A DNA stretch of 64,000 bases from Pluralibacter sp. UBA7423 (GTDB lineage: Bacteria > Pseudomonadota > Gammaproteobacteria > Enterobacterales > Enterobacteriaceae), in contig DKMD01000018.1 in the NCBI GenBank assembly GCA_002470465.1, positions 29,046 to 93,045 of the forward strand, given 5' to 3'. A program made the translations under genes and the position numbers. Positions 55,623 to 64,000 of this stretch are shown piece after piece. Below the pieces are notes generated by a model. It made no database searches, had not been told where the DNA came from, and was given only the letters and a program-made list of their open reading frames with translations. Every line of letters begins with the position of its first letter. Within the stretch, counting starts at the first letter, position 1.

Positions 55623-58147
55623 TGGCAATTCAGCTCCTGTGTGTAAAGGCCGGTCGCCGGATTGAAATGTTGGGGTTTCAGGTAATAGGAGGCCTGGCAC
55701 TGTTTATCCGCCCCTTTTCCCCAGACGATTTTCAGCGTGCCGGACTCCGCTAAACCCGACATGTATAAGCTGCCGTTGTCGCCGACGATGCCGCTGTTTT
55801 GCTGGCGCTGGCTGATGGAGGCGAGGCTACCAAAAGGCAGATCGCTCCGGTCGTGGCGGATAAAGAACATCGCTTTGAGCCCGGTCTGGGTTTTAATTTC
55901 CGCTCTGACGAGAGCGCCTTCTGTCGGCACCACGTTCACAATGGCATTTTCGATCTCGACGTTCTGCCCGGCGGTCGTGACGTCCATTTCAACCCGGTTC
56001 TGGCGATAGGGTGAAGCCCAGGGGATAACGGCGTAGCCATGGCTGTCGGTGGTAACATTCGGGTTATTACGCAGCGCGGCGCCCTCTGCTCCCGGTGCTT
56101 TGACCAGAATGTTGGTGTTGCCTAATGGGCGGCTGAGCGTCACGCCTCCCTCATGAAGGACGATACCGCCACTTGCGCCATAGCTGATATTGCGGGACTG
56201 TGGCGAATAGCCGTAGCCCAGGTTGTAGTCACCTTTTCCGGTGGAATATTGCAGCGCGAGATTCCCGCCGTTTTCATTCTGCGAATTTATTCTCTGGCTG
56301 GCGCTGTAGAACAGACTTTTGTTGCCTGGCATGTAGCCACTAATACCCAGGTTATAAACCGCAGGTGAAGCACTGGGCTGTAGTACGGAGAAGTTTGCCC
56401 GCGTAGCGGCAGCGGGCGAGCCCAGCGGAACAGAAACGGCTAACGACAGGATGTTTTCCTTTTTCCCGCTGCCGAGTGAAGTGCTCCGCTGGTAGCTCAG
56501 GCCAAACGATAAACGCCGCCAGGTGCTGTTCCAGGCGAATTGAGTGCTTTCTGACGTCTGATTCGATTTCCACCAGGTTTGTCGTACCCAGGAGAGCGAA
56601 AGCGATCCTAAATCGCCCATCTGCTGAGATATCTCGAGCTGGTTTTTGGCTTTTTTGGCCCTGTTTAAATCGTAATAGTTGTCGTATTGATAAGTGACGG
56701 TTCCGTCGCTGTTTGTCGTTTGCGGCGGGGCACCGCTTTTCATGGCCCGCCATGTGGTGTCGCTCAGGCTGTAAAAGCCTGCGGTTGAATAGCGCCAGGA
56801 ATAAAAATTAAGCCGGGTGCCGTAATAGTTCAGCAATTTACTGTAACGAACCTGAACAGAATTACCTGAATAGAGATGGCCATCGGCCAGTCGGCTGCGT
56901 GCGTGGGTAAGATCGACGGCATAAGCACCCACGATCCCCAGATTTTGTCCCGCGCCGATAGCCACCGCGCGGTAATCGAGCGTAAGCTGCGTGCCGCCGT
57001 ACAGCGTCAGGTTATCGAATGCTCCCCAGTACGCTTCCCCCCAAAACAGCTGCGGCTCGTTCTGGTTACCAGCGGCCTGATATTTACCTGCCCCCACGGC
57101 GTAATGAACCTGCCCCCGACGCAACATGTCAGGTACGCTTGCGAACGGCACGGTAAAATGCTGATTCTGGCCATTTTCCTCTTCAATGGTAACGTCCAGA
57201 TCCCCCCCAAATGCCGTCGGGTAAAGATCTTTCAGAATAAAAGGGCCGGGTGAAACCGTCGTCTGGTAGAGAATGTTGTTATTTTGCCGTACGGTCACGG
57301 TGGCATGGCTTTTGGCAATGCCTTTTACTTCCGGGGCGTACCCGCGCAGGCTGTCCGGCAGCATATTATCGTCGGAATTGAGCATAATTCCGCGCATGCC
57401 GACGGAGTCGAACAGCTTTTGAGAAGAGAGCACTTCCCCGACGGAAAGCTGGGAGTCCAGCGCTTTCAGATCGCGCTGAAGCCAGGTGCGTCCATGAGAA
57501 AAACCATCTGCCTGGCTTTTGGTCCAGGTGGAGTAGTCGCGTAAACGCCATGCGCCCCAGTTCAGCGCGCTGGAAAGCCCGATGAAAAGCTGCTCCGGAG
57601 CCTGCGCGTCATCACGCGATCCGTTGATCACATAGTTCACCCATCCGGAGGTCAGCCCGTAGTCCCAGCTTTCTGGATTAACGTAGCCGCGCGGCAGGTT
57701 GACCATGTAGCGCTGGGGAACGTTAACTTGCAGCGTCATGGTTTTGTTGATGAATGAAAATGTGGCCTGGGGCAGTATATCTTCAAGAGACCAGAGCCCG
57801 GCTTGTTGCTGCTGAAACGCATTGGCGTCAGCAAGCTGTTTAAGATCGATTCCCAGCGCGCTGAGTTGCTCTTTGCTGAACTGAGGTGAAACGACCCCCT
57901 CCCTCATCGCGAAGGGAATGTCGGCGGTGAAAGCAAAATTATCGTTGATATAAATATTAACGTTGTAGTGACCCGGTGGAATTTCATTGCCGCTGCCGAT
58001 CCACGAAAGATCGACGTTATTATCGACTTCGCCATTAATAAAGGCCGGGTTGAAGCGTAAATCACTTTCAGCAACGGCGTTATCCACCAGCAGAGTTAAT
58101 GACGATGCCATAAAAATGATTTTAACTTTCATTTTAACCTGATTCAT
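55619..58147 (-). CDS. Outer-membrane fimbrial usher, locus 2
   Basis: An 842-residue FimD-like usher. The signal peptide ends NAVAE, and the N-terminal domain starts SDLRFNPAFINGEVDNNVDLSW. The plug region includes PEVKGIAKSHATVTVRQNNN, and the barrel and C-terminal domains end with GADKQCQASYYLKP and TQELNCQ, where a C-terminal cysteine pair is usual. It starts at ATG 58147, or at the ATG five codons on, which has AGG before it. It secretes and assembles the fibre of locus 2 and is unrelated in detail to the usher of locus 1. Confidence 0.93.
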   Translation of the reverse strand: MNQVKMKVKIIFMASSLTLLVDNAVAESDLRFNPAFINGEVDNNVDLSWIGSGNEIPPGHYNVNIYINDNFAFTADIPFAMREGVVSPQFSKEQLSALGIDLKQLADANAFQQQQAGLWSLEDILPQATFSFINKTMTLQVNVPQRYMVNLPRGYVNPESWDYGLTSGWVNYVINGSRDDAQAPEQLFIGLSSALNWGAWRLRDYSTWTKSQADGFSHGRTWLQRDLKALDSQLSVGEVLSSQKLFDSVGMRGIMLNSDDNMLPDSLRGYAPEVKGIAKSHATVTVRQNNNILYQTTVSPGPFILKDLYPTAFGGDLDVTIEEENGQNQHFTVPFASVPDMLRRGQVHYAVGAGKYQAAGNQNEPQLFWGEAYWGAFDNLTLYGGTQLTLDYRAVAIGAGQNLGIVGAYAVDLTHARSRLADGHLYSGNSVQVRYSKLLNYYGTRLNFYSWRYSTAGFYSLSDTTWRAMKSGAPPQTTNSDGTVTYQYDNYYDLNRAKKAKNQLEISQQMGDLGSLSLSWVRQTWWKSNQTSESTQFAWNSTWRRLSFGLSYQRSTSLGSGKKENILSLAVSVPLGSPAAATRANFSVLQPSASPAVYNLGISGYMPGNKSLFYSASQRINSQNENGGNLALQYSTGKGDYNLGYGYSPQSRNISYGASGGIVLHEGGVTLSRPLGNTNILVKAPGAEGAALRNNPNVTTDSHGYAVIPWASPYRQNRVEMDVTTAGQNVEIENAIVNVVPTEGALVRAEIKTQTGLKAMFFIRHDRSDLPFGSLASISQRQQNSGIVGDNGSLYMSGLAESGTLKIVWGKGADKQCQASYYLKPQHFNPATGLYTQELNCQ

Positions 58148-58178
58148 TTTGCGCGATTAAGTTAACTCAAAACTGCGG

Positions 58179-58850
58179 CTAAAAATGCACGTCCATCACC
58201 GGAGTTAATGCACCAAAATCGTTGATGGTTTGATAGCTAATGCGCTGTGCAGCCTGAAATTTTCCCGGGATTGTCGCTTCGCTTTTCGGCGCGATCATCA
58301 CCGGTGCAACGCTCTTATTGTCAATACGGACATTGGTAGTGGTAATGTAAAAAGGTGTCGGGTTGCTAAAAGTAATGGTCCCGTTATGATTGTTTGCTTT
58401 TATTTTTGTATGGCTCTGAACAGCGCCTTCAGCAATACTCTGCGGGCGGTAAAAGAGCTTTATTCTGCTGGCAGACGCAAACTGCAATGTATTTTCAGAT
58501 GTGGTGGTTTGCATCTGCGGAATCGCTTTCACCGTTATCCAGTAAAGCGTTTCCCGATCCTGAGTAAGCGGTTTTCCGGCAAACAGGACCTTCAGCATAT
58601 TTTCACTGGCAGGCTTGAGCACGAACAGCGGCGGCGTAATAACAAAATCGCGTGAGGGCTGCCCCTGTTCGTTCTCTATCCATGACTGGATGAGAAACTG
58701 TGACTGCGAATCGGTGTTTCTGACTTCCAGAGAGGATTGTTTACTGTCGCTGGTGTAGATAAGACGGGTGGTTCCCAGCCCGACGCCCCCGGCGCGGGCA
58801 TCAATGGCGCAGAATATCAGCAGAAGAATGAGTGAGCGAAAGCGTTTCAT
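58179..58850 (-). CDS. Periplasmic pilus chaperone (FimC/PapD-like), locus 2
   Basis: A 223-residue exported chaperone from ATG 58850 behind AAGGAC (the frame is open to 58907). The signal peptide ends DARA. Conserved PapD features: GVGLGTTRLIYTSDSKQSS, FLIQSWIENEQGQPSRDFVITPPLF and ETLYWITVKAIPQ, followed by RIKLFYRP. It stabilises subunits in the periplasm. A hairpin lies between it and the major subunit gene upstream. Confidence 0.93.
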   Translation of the reverse strand: MKRFRSLILLLIFCAIDARAGGVGLGTTRLIYTSDSKQSSLEVRNTDSQSQFLIQSWIENEQGQPSRDFVITPPLFVLKPASENMLKVLFAGKPLTQDRETLYWITVKAIPQMQTTTSENTLQFASASRIKLFYRPQSIAEGAVQSHTKIKANNHNGTITFSNPTPFYITTTNVRIDNKSVAPVMIAPKSEATIPGKFQAAQRISYQTINDFGALTPVMDVHF

Positions 58851-58876
58851 GAATGTCCTTATACTTAGCAATAATG

Positions 58877-58901
58877 AAGGCCCGCTCCCGGAACGGGCCT
58901 T
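58877..58901 (-). terminator. Attenuator hairpin after the major subunit, locus 2
   Basis: AAGGCCCG (58877-58884) and CGGGCCTT (58894-58901) form a perfect stem between the major subunit and the chaperone. The T-run on the minus strand is weak (CATTATT), so read-through is likely. Confidence 0.65.
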
Positions 58902-58906
58902 TGTCA

Positions 58907-59461
58907 TCAGGAATAGGTCAGGGTATAAGTGGCAACGGCGCTGGCATCACCTGCGGTGGCATCGCCCGCTGATGAGTAATATTTAGCGCTGAAGTTGAGT
59001 GTATTCTCGCCATCACGCAGGCTGGTGACGCTGGATGCGACGCCCAGTTTTACCTGAGCCCCGTTCTCATCGTACAGACGGATAGCCACGTTTTGCGCCG
59101 TGGAAGCCCCGCCGTTGGAGCCTACAGCCAGGCTTGTGGGGTCAGCTTTATCGGGCGTGCCGCTGAAGGTAATCGCGACGCCCGTTGAGGTTTTGGTGTC
59201 ACAACCCTGTAAAACGATGGCGAAGTTTTTAGCCGTAGCAGACTGGCTACCTGCGGTTTTCAAAGAAGCTGCGCGGATCTCGCCAAGCTCCACATTAATA
59301 TCTGCGCTGTTGCTGCTGATGGCACATGCAGTGGTGACCACGCTGCCGTGAAAATTCACCGTGCCGCCACTGACTTCTGCAGCATGAACCGCACCTACGG
59401 CTGGTAGTAACAATAATAAGCTGATGGACAGCAAAGATTTAGTACGAATAAGCGAGTTCAT
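58907..59461 (-). CDS. FimA-like major fimbrial subunit, locus 2
   Basis: A 184-residue pilin with a signal peptide ending AVHAAE. The mature part has GTVNFHGSVVTTACAI, the second cysteine in VLQGCDTKT, and the terminal strand ATYTLTYS, all as in type 1 pilins. It is the first structural gene of the minus-strand operon major-chaperone-usher-minor-adhesin. It follows the LuxR-type gene at 59514 by 52 bp, so its promoter lies there or upstream of that gene. Confidence 0.93.
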   Translation of the reverse strand: MNSLIRTKSLLSISLLLLLPAVGAVHAAEVSGGTVNFHGSVVTTACAISSNSADINVELGEIRAASLKTAGSQSATAKNFAIVLQGCDTKTSTGVAITFSGTPDKADPTSLAVGSNGGASTAQNVAIRLYDENGAQVKLGVASSVTSLRDGENTLNFSAKYYSSAGDATAGDASAVATYTLTYS

Positions 59462-59513
59462 GAAATTACCCTACATAATGGCATGATTAAATAGACATCT
59501 AATAAATAGATGT

Positions 59514-60125
59514 TTAGCTGGTAAGAAATACCAGTAAATCTGTTTTATTTCGAAGTCCCAGTTTTCTTATCGCCGAGGTTTTTAAAGCGCTCACCCGGCG
59601 ATAAGGAATTTCTTCTTTGTGTGCAATATGGTGCATGGAAAAGCCACTTTTTATACCTTTTAATACTTTCCATTCGGCATGGGTTAGCGACATTCGCTGT
59701 GCGGGAAAGCGATTTAGCGTACCACGACGGTTTTCAAGTATTCTTTTTAATCTGTATTTCAGGGAGTAGATCGGTTCGTCCGTTGATAAGTAATCATCTA
59801 CCGCACCGCATGCCCAAAAGTAAAGGCTGCTACACGCTGAATAAATACAGATAGTCATTCCTGGATACGTTTCTTTTAACTGCTGAAGATAACTAATGCA
59901 GTCATAACCCTGGATTCCTGATTTATTGTCAGAGATAAATAAAATATCGACGGCGGTTTGCGATAAAAAAAGATCGAGAACCTTTTGTTCACGAACCGAC
60001 GCTCTAATATGGATGCGTGGGCTAATTTCCTGTATCAGGTTTGATAGTCCACCTCTGGCAAAGTTATCCGCTCCCATGATCGCGACTGTTTTATTATGCC
60101 CAGGAGAAAATGCGGTAATCATCAT
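59514..60125 (-). CDS. LuxR-type regulator B of fimbrial locus 2
   Basis: A 203-residue paralog of regulator A. The receiver-like N-terminus (KTVAIMGADNFARGGLSNLI, DILFISDNKSG) has no clear phosphorylation site. The helix-turn-helix region is LTHAEWKVLKGIKSG, then YRRVSALKTSAIRKLGLRNK and TDLLVFLTS. It is directly upstream of the major subunit gene and in the same direction, so it may be the first gene of the operon or autoregulate it. It starts at one of two adjacent ATG codons. Confidence 0.85.
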   Translation of the reverse strand: MMITAFSPGHNKTVAIMGADNFARGGLSNLIQEISPRIHIRASVREQKVLDLFLSQTAVDILFISDNKSGIQGYDCISYLQQLKETYPGMTICIYSACSSLYFWACGAVDDYLSTDEPIYSLKYRLKRILENRRGTLNRFPAQRMSLTHAEWKVLKGIKSGFSMHHIAHKEEIPYRRVSALKTSAIRKLGLRNKTDLLVFLTS

Positions 60126-60847
60126 CTTGCCCCCTCTGTTTGTGTTGTTAATGTGATTTTTTTTTACAAATAAATCAACGCCGCCTCACAAAGACCTGTT
60201 TTTTGGGTTTTAATGCTGCTTGTTTTGTGTTTATTGAAATTTTTGAATATTACCGTAAGATTTTGGCGCCTTTCTGTGGGGTTTTACACTGGTCGCGCCC
60301 GTTAAAAAACGCACCCTTTTTATTCACATCACGCTAACTTTCTTCGGAATAATCCATGGAAATTTCTTATTTTCCGTTAATTTCTGAGAGCCATGTCGCT
60401 GTTAGCACGAGCCACAGATCTTTATATTGCCAAACACCGTGCCCTCCCGCTGATGGGCGGGTCATAATCGCAGGTATCGAGTCAGGCTATTGTTTTTTAG
60501 CGGATTATTATCTACGCCTGTAGCATTACTCATCGTATTAACCGGCAGCATTTTTCGAACGCTTGCTGCTATTGTCCTTTTCACTGTTCCCTTCCCCTGA
60601 ATGGCGTTTGTCCTGAGTTCTTTTTTGGATCTAAAAAGCGGGAAAGTAATCAAAATTAGTCAAAACTTAATCAAAAGTTCGCGGTTTGGACTCAGGCTGT
60701 AGCGTGACATCTGCCTGTTTCAGAAGATCTGAAACGCGTCTGTAACATCTCTTGCAAGGCGTTAACTTATTGATTAGGAATCTTTTTAGATTTATAAGCT
60801 GTCTGATAGTATGGTTGGGAAAATTCCTAAAAATAAGATGCGAACCG
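60126..60847. other. Divergent intergenic region with no clear gene
   Basis: About 720 bp between LuxR-type regulator B (minus) and ToxR-like regulator 3 (plus). A 63-codon minus frame (60462-60653) has no recognisable family and is not called. The region should contain both promoters. Confidence 0.4.
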
Positions 60848-61579
60848 ATGACTGTTATCTACCTGATCAATAACGTATTGTCATTTTCTCCTGCTGATAA
60901 ATTACTGAAAAACATCGAAGAAAATATAAGCGCGAGCTTGCATACTCCCGCGTCAAACTGTTTGCAGGCGTTGATCGAACGTCAGGGAGAGGTCATCAGG
61001 CAGGAAGAACTTTATAAGATTGGCTGGGGCGAAATTAAAGGTCCTTCAACGTCGCCCAGTGCTTATTATCAGTGCTTTGTTAACTTACGTAAACAGCTGA
61101 AGATCATTGGCTATGAAGCCGAGCTCGTTATCACTGTGCCCAAAGAGGGGATGAAACTTGATCCGAACGCCAGGATAACTGTGGTGGAAGTGAATCCGGA
61201 GCAGGACGTTTCTTCTTTATCTGTCTGTCCGCGCAGTCGGGTCATTACCTCATGGCTGAAAACCAACAAGCTGTTAACCACATTTATTATCGGGTTTTGT
61301 GTGGTCATGGTGAAGCTGGTATTCATTTCTTTTCATCGCCATGAATATGTGTCTCAGCGTTTTCGTCCTGTAAATGCGCTACCGGCATGTCTTTTACTAA
61401 AAAAGGATGCCGACATATCGACGGAAGAGGCCGTGGGCATCATTCATTCATACAAAATTATGTGCAGCAGTGATAAACCGGTCTATGTCAGCGTAACTCC
61501 TGGTAAGCTGACGGGTATTCAATGTGACAAGGAGTTAAAACGCTGTACTTCATTTACCGAGATATCCCATTATGAATAA
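60848..61579 (+). CDS. ToxR/MarT-like transmembrane wHTH regulator 3
   Basis: A 243-residue regulator from ATG 60848 (MTVIYLINNVLSFSPADKLL); an earlier in-frame ATG at 60752 would add a hydrophobic segment before the DNA-binding domain. Winged-helix elements: CLQALIERQGEVIRQEELYK, AYYQCFVNLRKQLKIIG and wing VITVPKEGMKL. The single membrane helix lies near 142-161, and the periplasmic tail has C181, C206, C226 and C233, matching the other two copies. Its end overlaps the partner gene by eight bases. Confidence 0.8.
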   Translation: MTVIYLINNVLSFSPADKLLKNIEENISASLHTPASNCLQALIERQGEVIRQEELYKIGWGEIKGPSTSPSAYYQCFVNLRKQLKIIGYEAELVITVPKEGMKLDPNARITVVEVNPEQDVSSLSVCPRSRVITSWLKTNKLLTTFIIGFCVVMVKLVFISFHRHEYVSQRFRPVNALPACLLLKKDADISTEEAVGIIHSYKIMCSSDKPVYVSVTPGKLTGIQCDKELKRCTSFTEISHYE

Positions 61580-62018
61580 ATTTATTAGTGCCGTGGCGCT
61601 TGCCGCATTGTATGCATGTCCTTCTGTTGGGGCGGTGAAAGTTATAGACTGCAGTATTATCCATAAATTACATCATGGTAACGATACTGTATCTGTAACC
61701 TACAAGCTACATATGGCGAAAAATAGTGGAACGGTGGTTATGCAAGGCGTTTTTGATGAAGGGAATAAAAAATCGGTTATCAGCCGGCAGGTATTGTTTC
61801 ATTATAAGTCGGTAGATGATACAGGCTATCAGCTGACTTCCGATAAAATCATTTCGTTTTCAGGTGAGACGGTGCATCCTGAATCAATGAGAATGCACTA
61901 TCCCCTCTTTTTCCTGAAGGGAGGAATGCAGCTGTTTATGAGTATTCGCGAATTTTCGCCATACAGCCTCGCGATCAGTTTTGTATCTGATGTTTTATTT
62001 ATTTGCTCCAAACCCTGA
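61572..62018 (+). CDS. FidL-like periplasmic partner protein 3
   Basis: A 148-residue protein that begins eight bases before the regulator stop. Unlike copies 1 and 2, its N-terminus (MNKFISAVALAALYACPSVG followed by A) looks like a cleavable signal peptide, so it may be free in the periplasm. C27 (VIDCSII) and C145 (FICSKP) correspond to the paired cysteines of the other partners, as does SRQVLFHYK. The shared pattern with copies 1 and 2 is clear although overall identity is low. Function is inferred: modulation of regulator 3. Confidence 0.6.
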   Translation: MNKFISAVALAALYACPSVGAVKVIDCSIIHKLHHGNDTVSVTYKLHMAKNSGTVVMQGVFDEGNKKSVISRQVLFHYKSVDDTGYQLTSDKIISFSGETVHPESMRMHYPLFFLKGGMQLFMSIREFSPYSLAISFVSDVLFICSKP

Positions 62019-62199
62019 GAGTAATCAATTGCCAGGACAGGCTATGGTTCTTTAAATATAAACTTTGGTGCTGAGTTGCCCGGAGAGGAAATATCGCCGT
62101 TACGAAGTTTGGTATTTTTCACTGGTACGGTAAACTGACGAAGATAAAAACAATTGGCGGCACTACGCTACACTTTGTCTGACTTAAGCAGCAGGCATA

Positions 62200-63948
62200 A
62201 TGGGGTCTGTACCCGAATTCACGTCTCCTGGTTACCGAATGAAAAAACTCAAAAAAGCCTCTTCGCCTTCTAACGTTCTGCGCTATCTGTGGTGGTCTGC
62301 AACGGCAACCCTTGTGTTGACGTCGATTCTCTCGTGGTGGCTGCTTTCCGGCTCCTGGCAGGCCTGGAACAGCGCCAGAGATGACGTACTTCAGTTCGAC
62401 AACTTCTATCTTGTTTTGCAGGTTTCCAATGACCTGGCAAGCGAACGGGCCTTTTCTAATGAGCTGGTGCTGAGTCCGCAGGCATCGAAAGCAAAAACCT
62501 GGCAGGCGCTGCAGGAAAGCCGACAGATTACCGATAGCGATCTGCAAAAGGTGCCCGCCAATCTGCTGTCGCAGGCGCTGCTGACGGCCACGGTTGAGCA
62601 ACTGAAGCGCTCGCGTCTGAGCGTCAATTTCTATCAGGACAGGGTGCTCCAGGATCCGGTAGAAGCCCAGCGGGCTATCAATGCGATGGTGGAGGCGACG
62701 GAGTTCTATCATGAAGCGCTGTTTCAGCACACGTCTGAATTTTTGCTGCTCGAACCGTTTGCGCTCGGGCCGATTCTGCGTGCTCAGGCGCTCGGCGAGC
62801 TTCGCGATGCCACGGGGCGCCTGGGTTCCCAACTGCTGCTCCCGCTGGCAACCCGCACGCCAATTCCGTTGCATAACGACGAGGCGCTGAGCCGTGGAAT
62901 GGAGCGGATTAACGTTTTGTGGTGGCTTCTTCGCACCCAGGGTGATGAGGCAGGGTATTTACCTGGCTTCCAGAAGCAGCTGGAAAATACGCGCCAGCAG
63001 TTCGAAGAACAGGGCGTGAGGCTGATCAAAACGCTTCATGCAGAGAGTGGTAATGGCGAGGCTTATAGCGTGGATGCGGAAAGTTTTGCCATGCGCTATC
63101 ACGCCAGCCTTAGTTCCTTTGATGATCTGCTCAATACCTATTTGACAGGCGTGAAAAAACATTACGTTCATGCTCAACAGAAGGCACTGCTGCATCTGGT
63201 CATGGTGATAGCGATCCTGATTTTGCTCTGCCTGCTGACCTCCGGGCTGATCTACTACATCCGCACCCGCGTGCTGCAGCCTATTTTGCGACTCAACCAG
63301 ATAGCAACGGGGATCATCGCTGGCGATCATCAGGATGCCCTGATGGATGAAAGCTCGGCGGAAGAAGTTCAGGAGCTCTTCTCTTCGCTGGGCACGCTCG
63401 GCACTAAGCTGCGCGAGCAAACACACCTGAGTAAAAAGCTACAACGTCAGTCGGAAGAAGATCCGTTGACGCACCTCTTTAACCGCCGGGCGTTCGATGC
63501 GCTTGCGGGGAATTTGCTGCTTAAAGTAAGCCAGGCAACCCCGGCCTGGTTGATAATGATCGACGTCGATCGCTTCAAATCCATTAACGATACCTGGGGC
63601 CACCCAACCGGTGACAAGGTGCTGGTGGCGCTGGCCGCCACGCTCAAAAAATTCAGCCGACCTGGCGACGTGATTGCGAGGCTGGGCGGGGAGGAGTTTG
63701 CCGTGATGTTCCTCGCCCCTGGTCATGAGGATGTGATGGGCTACACCAGCCGCATTCAGAATGAAATTCGCAGGCTGCGCTTTGCAGGGCTGAAAGGGGA
63801 AGCGTTTTCGATTACCGCAAGTTTTGGCGTGACGTCCGGCTGGCAGCGAGAGCTGGGCGATATGCTTGCCGAAGCCGATGCGGCGCTGTACGAAGCGAAA
63901 AACAGCGGACGGGATAAAATCTGCGGCCTGCCCACCTCACATGCCTGA
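62200..63948 (+). CDS. Membrane diguanylate cyclase (HAMP-GGEEF)
   Basis: A 582-residue protein; ATG 62239 (MKKLKKASSPSNVLRY) is an equally good start. Two membrane helices (about 29-50 and 329-353) enclose a periplasmic sensor rich in helices. A HAMP linker (354-408) and a GGDEF domain follow, with DPLTHLFNRRAF, the catalytic GGEEF at 496-500 and an inhibitory I-site R487-P-G-D490. It should make cyclic di-GMP and be feedback-inhibited by it. Adjacent fimbrial genes make surface attachment a plausible output, but the ligand is unknown. Confidence 0.93.
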   Translation: MGSVPEFTSPGYRMKKLKKASSPSNVLRYLWWSATATLVLTSILSWWLLSGSWQAWNSARDDVLQFDNFYLVLQVSNDLASERAFSNELVLSPQASKAKTWQALQESRQITDSDLQKVPANLLSQALLTATVEQLKRSRLSVNFYQDRVLQDPVEAQRAINAMVEATEFYHEALFQHTSEFLLLEPFALGPILRAQALGELRDATGRLGSQLLLPLATRTPIPLHNDEALSRGMERINVLWWLLRTQGDEAGYLPGFQKQLENTRQQFEEQGVRLIKTLHAESGNGEAYSVDAESFAMRYHASLSSFDDLLNTYLTGVKKHYVHAQQKALLHLVMVIAILILLCLLTSGLIYYIRTRVLQPILRLNQIATGIIAGDHQDALMDESSAEEVQELFSSLGTLGTKLREQTHLSKKLQRQSEEDPLTHLFNRRAFDALAGNLLLKVSQATPAWLIMIDVDRFKSINDTWGHPTGDKVLVALAATLKKFSRPGDVIARLGGEEFAVMFLAPGHEDVMGYTSRIQNEIRRLRFAGLKGEAFSITASFGVTSGWQRELGDMLAEADAALYEAKNSGRDKICGLPTSHA

Positions 63949-63972
63949 AGGCGGTGCCGGGACGTTTTGTAG

Positions 63973-64000
63973 GCCCGGTAAGGCGTAGCCGCCACCGGGC
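63973..64000. repeat. REP unit at the right edge
   Basis: GCCCGGT (63973-63979) and ACCGGGC (63994-64000) bracket a GC-rich centre, preceded by TTTTGTAG. It is a standard enterobacterial REP unit, cut by the window end. Confidence 0.75.

Noticed and set aside
60462..60653. 63-codon minus-strand frame
   Set aside because: No family resemblance and no neighbour that would support it.

Overview
The window is chromosomal DNA of a member of the Enterobacteriaceae. The central part has the E. coli-like order yafV, fadE, gmhA, yafJ, yafK/dpaA, dinB, pepD, gpt, frsA, crl, phoE, proB, proA, thrW. A complete nqrABCDEF-nqrM set sits between dpaA and dinB, as in Klebsiella/Enterobacter-type genomes rather than E. 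coli. The genus cannot be fixed from the sequence alone.

Left accessory region (1-16.9 kb). A decayed autotransporter end and a LuxR-like orphan come first. A long AT-rich gap follows, and then chaperone-usher locus 1: a chaperone, five tandem paralogous pilin-like subunits (DUF1120-like) of two subtypes, an attenuator hairpin, an usher, a minor subunit and a 988-residue autotransporter. A decayed class A acid phosphatase and a ToxR-like membrane regulator overlapping a FidL-like partner complete the block.

Metabolic block (17.0-24.5 kb, minus strand): a binding-protein-dependent ABC importer with two GH13 alpha-glucosidases, probably for isomaltulose- or maltose-like alpha-glucosides. Core block (24.7-46.2 kb): beta-oxidation (fadE), LPS heptose synthesis (gmhA), cell-wall remodelling (dpaA), sodium-pumping respiration (nqr), SOS polymerase (dinB), peptidase D, purine salvage, RpoS assistance (crl), phosphate-starvation porin (phoE) and proline synthesis (proBA). 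FadR, LexA and Pho operators can be read directly.

Right accessory region (46.1-63.9 kb) begins at tRNA-Thr thrW, a common integration site. It holds two decayed IS3-family elements around an aldo/keto reductase-LysR pair, then a POT-family transporter. Next is chaperone-usher locus 2 on the minus strand (FimA-like subunit, chaperone, usher, minor subunit, two-domain adhesin). It is flanked on each side by a LuxR-type regulator and a ToxR-like/FidL-like pair. A GGEEF diguanylate cyclase follows.

The most interesting pattern is the family of three ToxR-like regulator plus small-partner pairs. All three have overlapping reading frames, four conserved periplasmic cysteines in the regulator, and one cysteine near each end of the partner. 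All sit beside adhesin loci, which recalls MarT-FidL next to the MisL autotransporter in Salmonella SPI-3.
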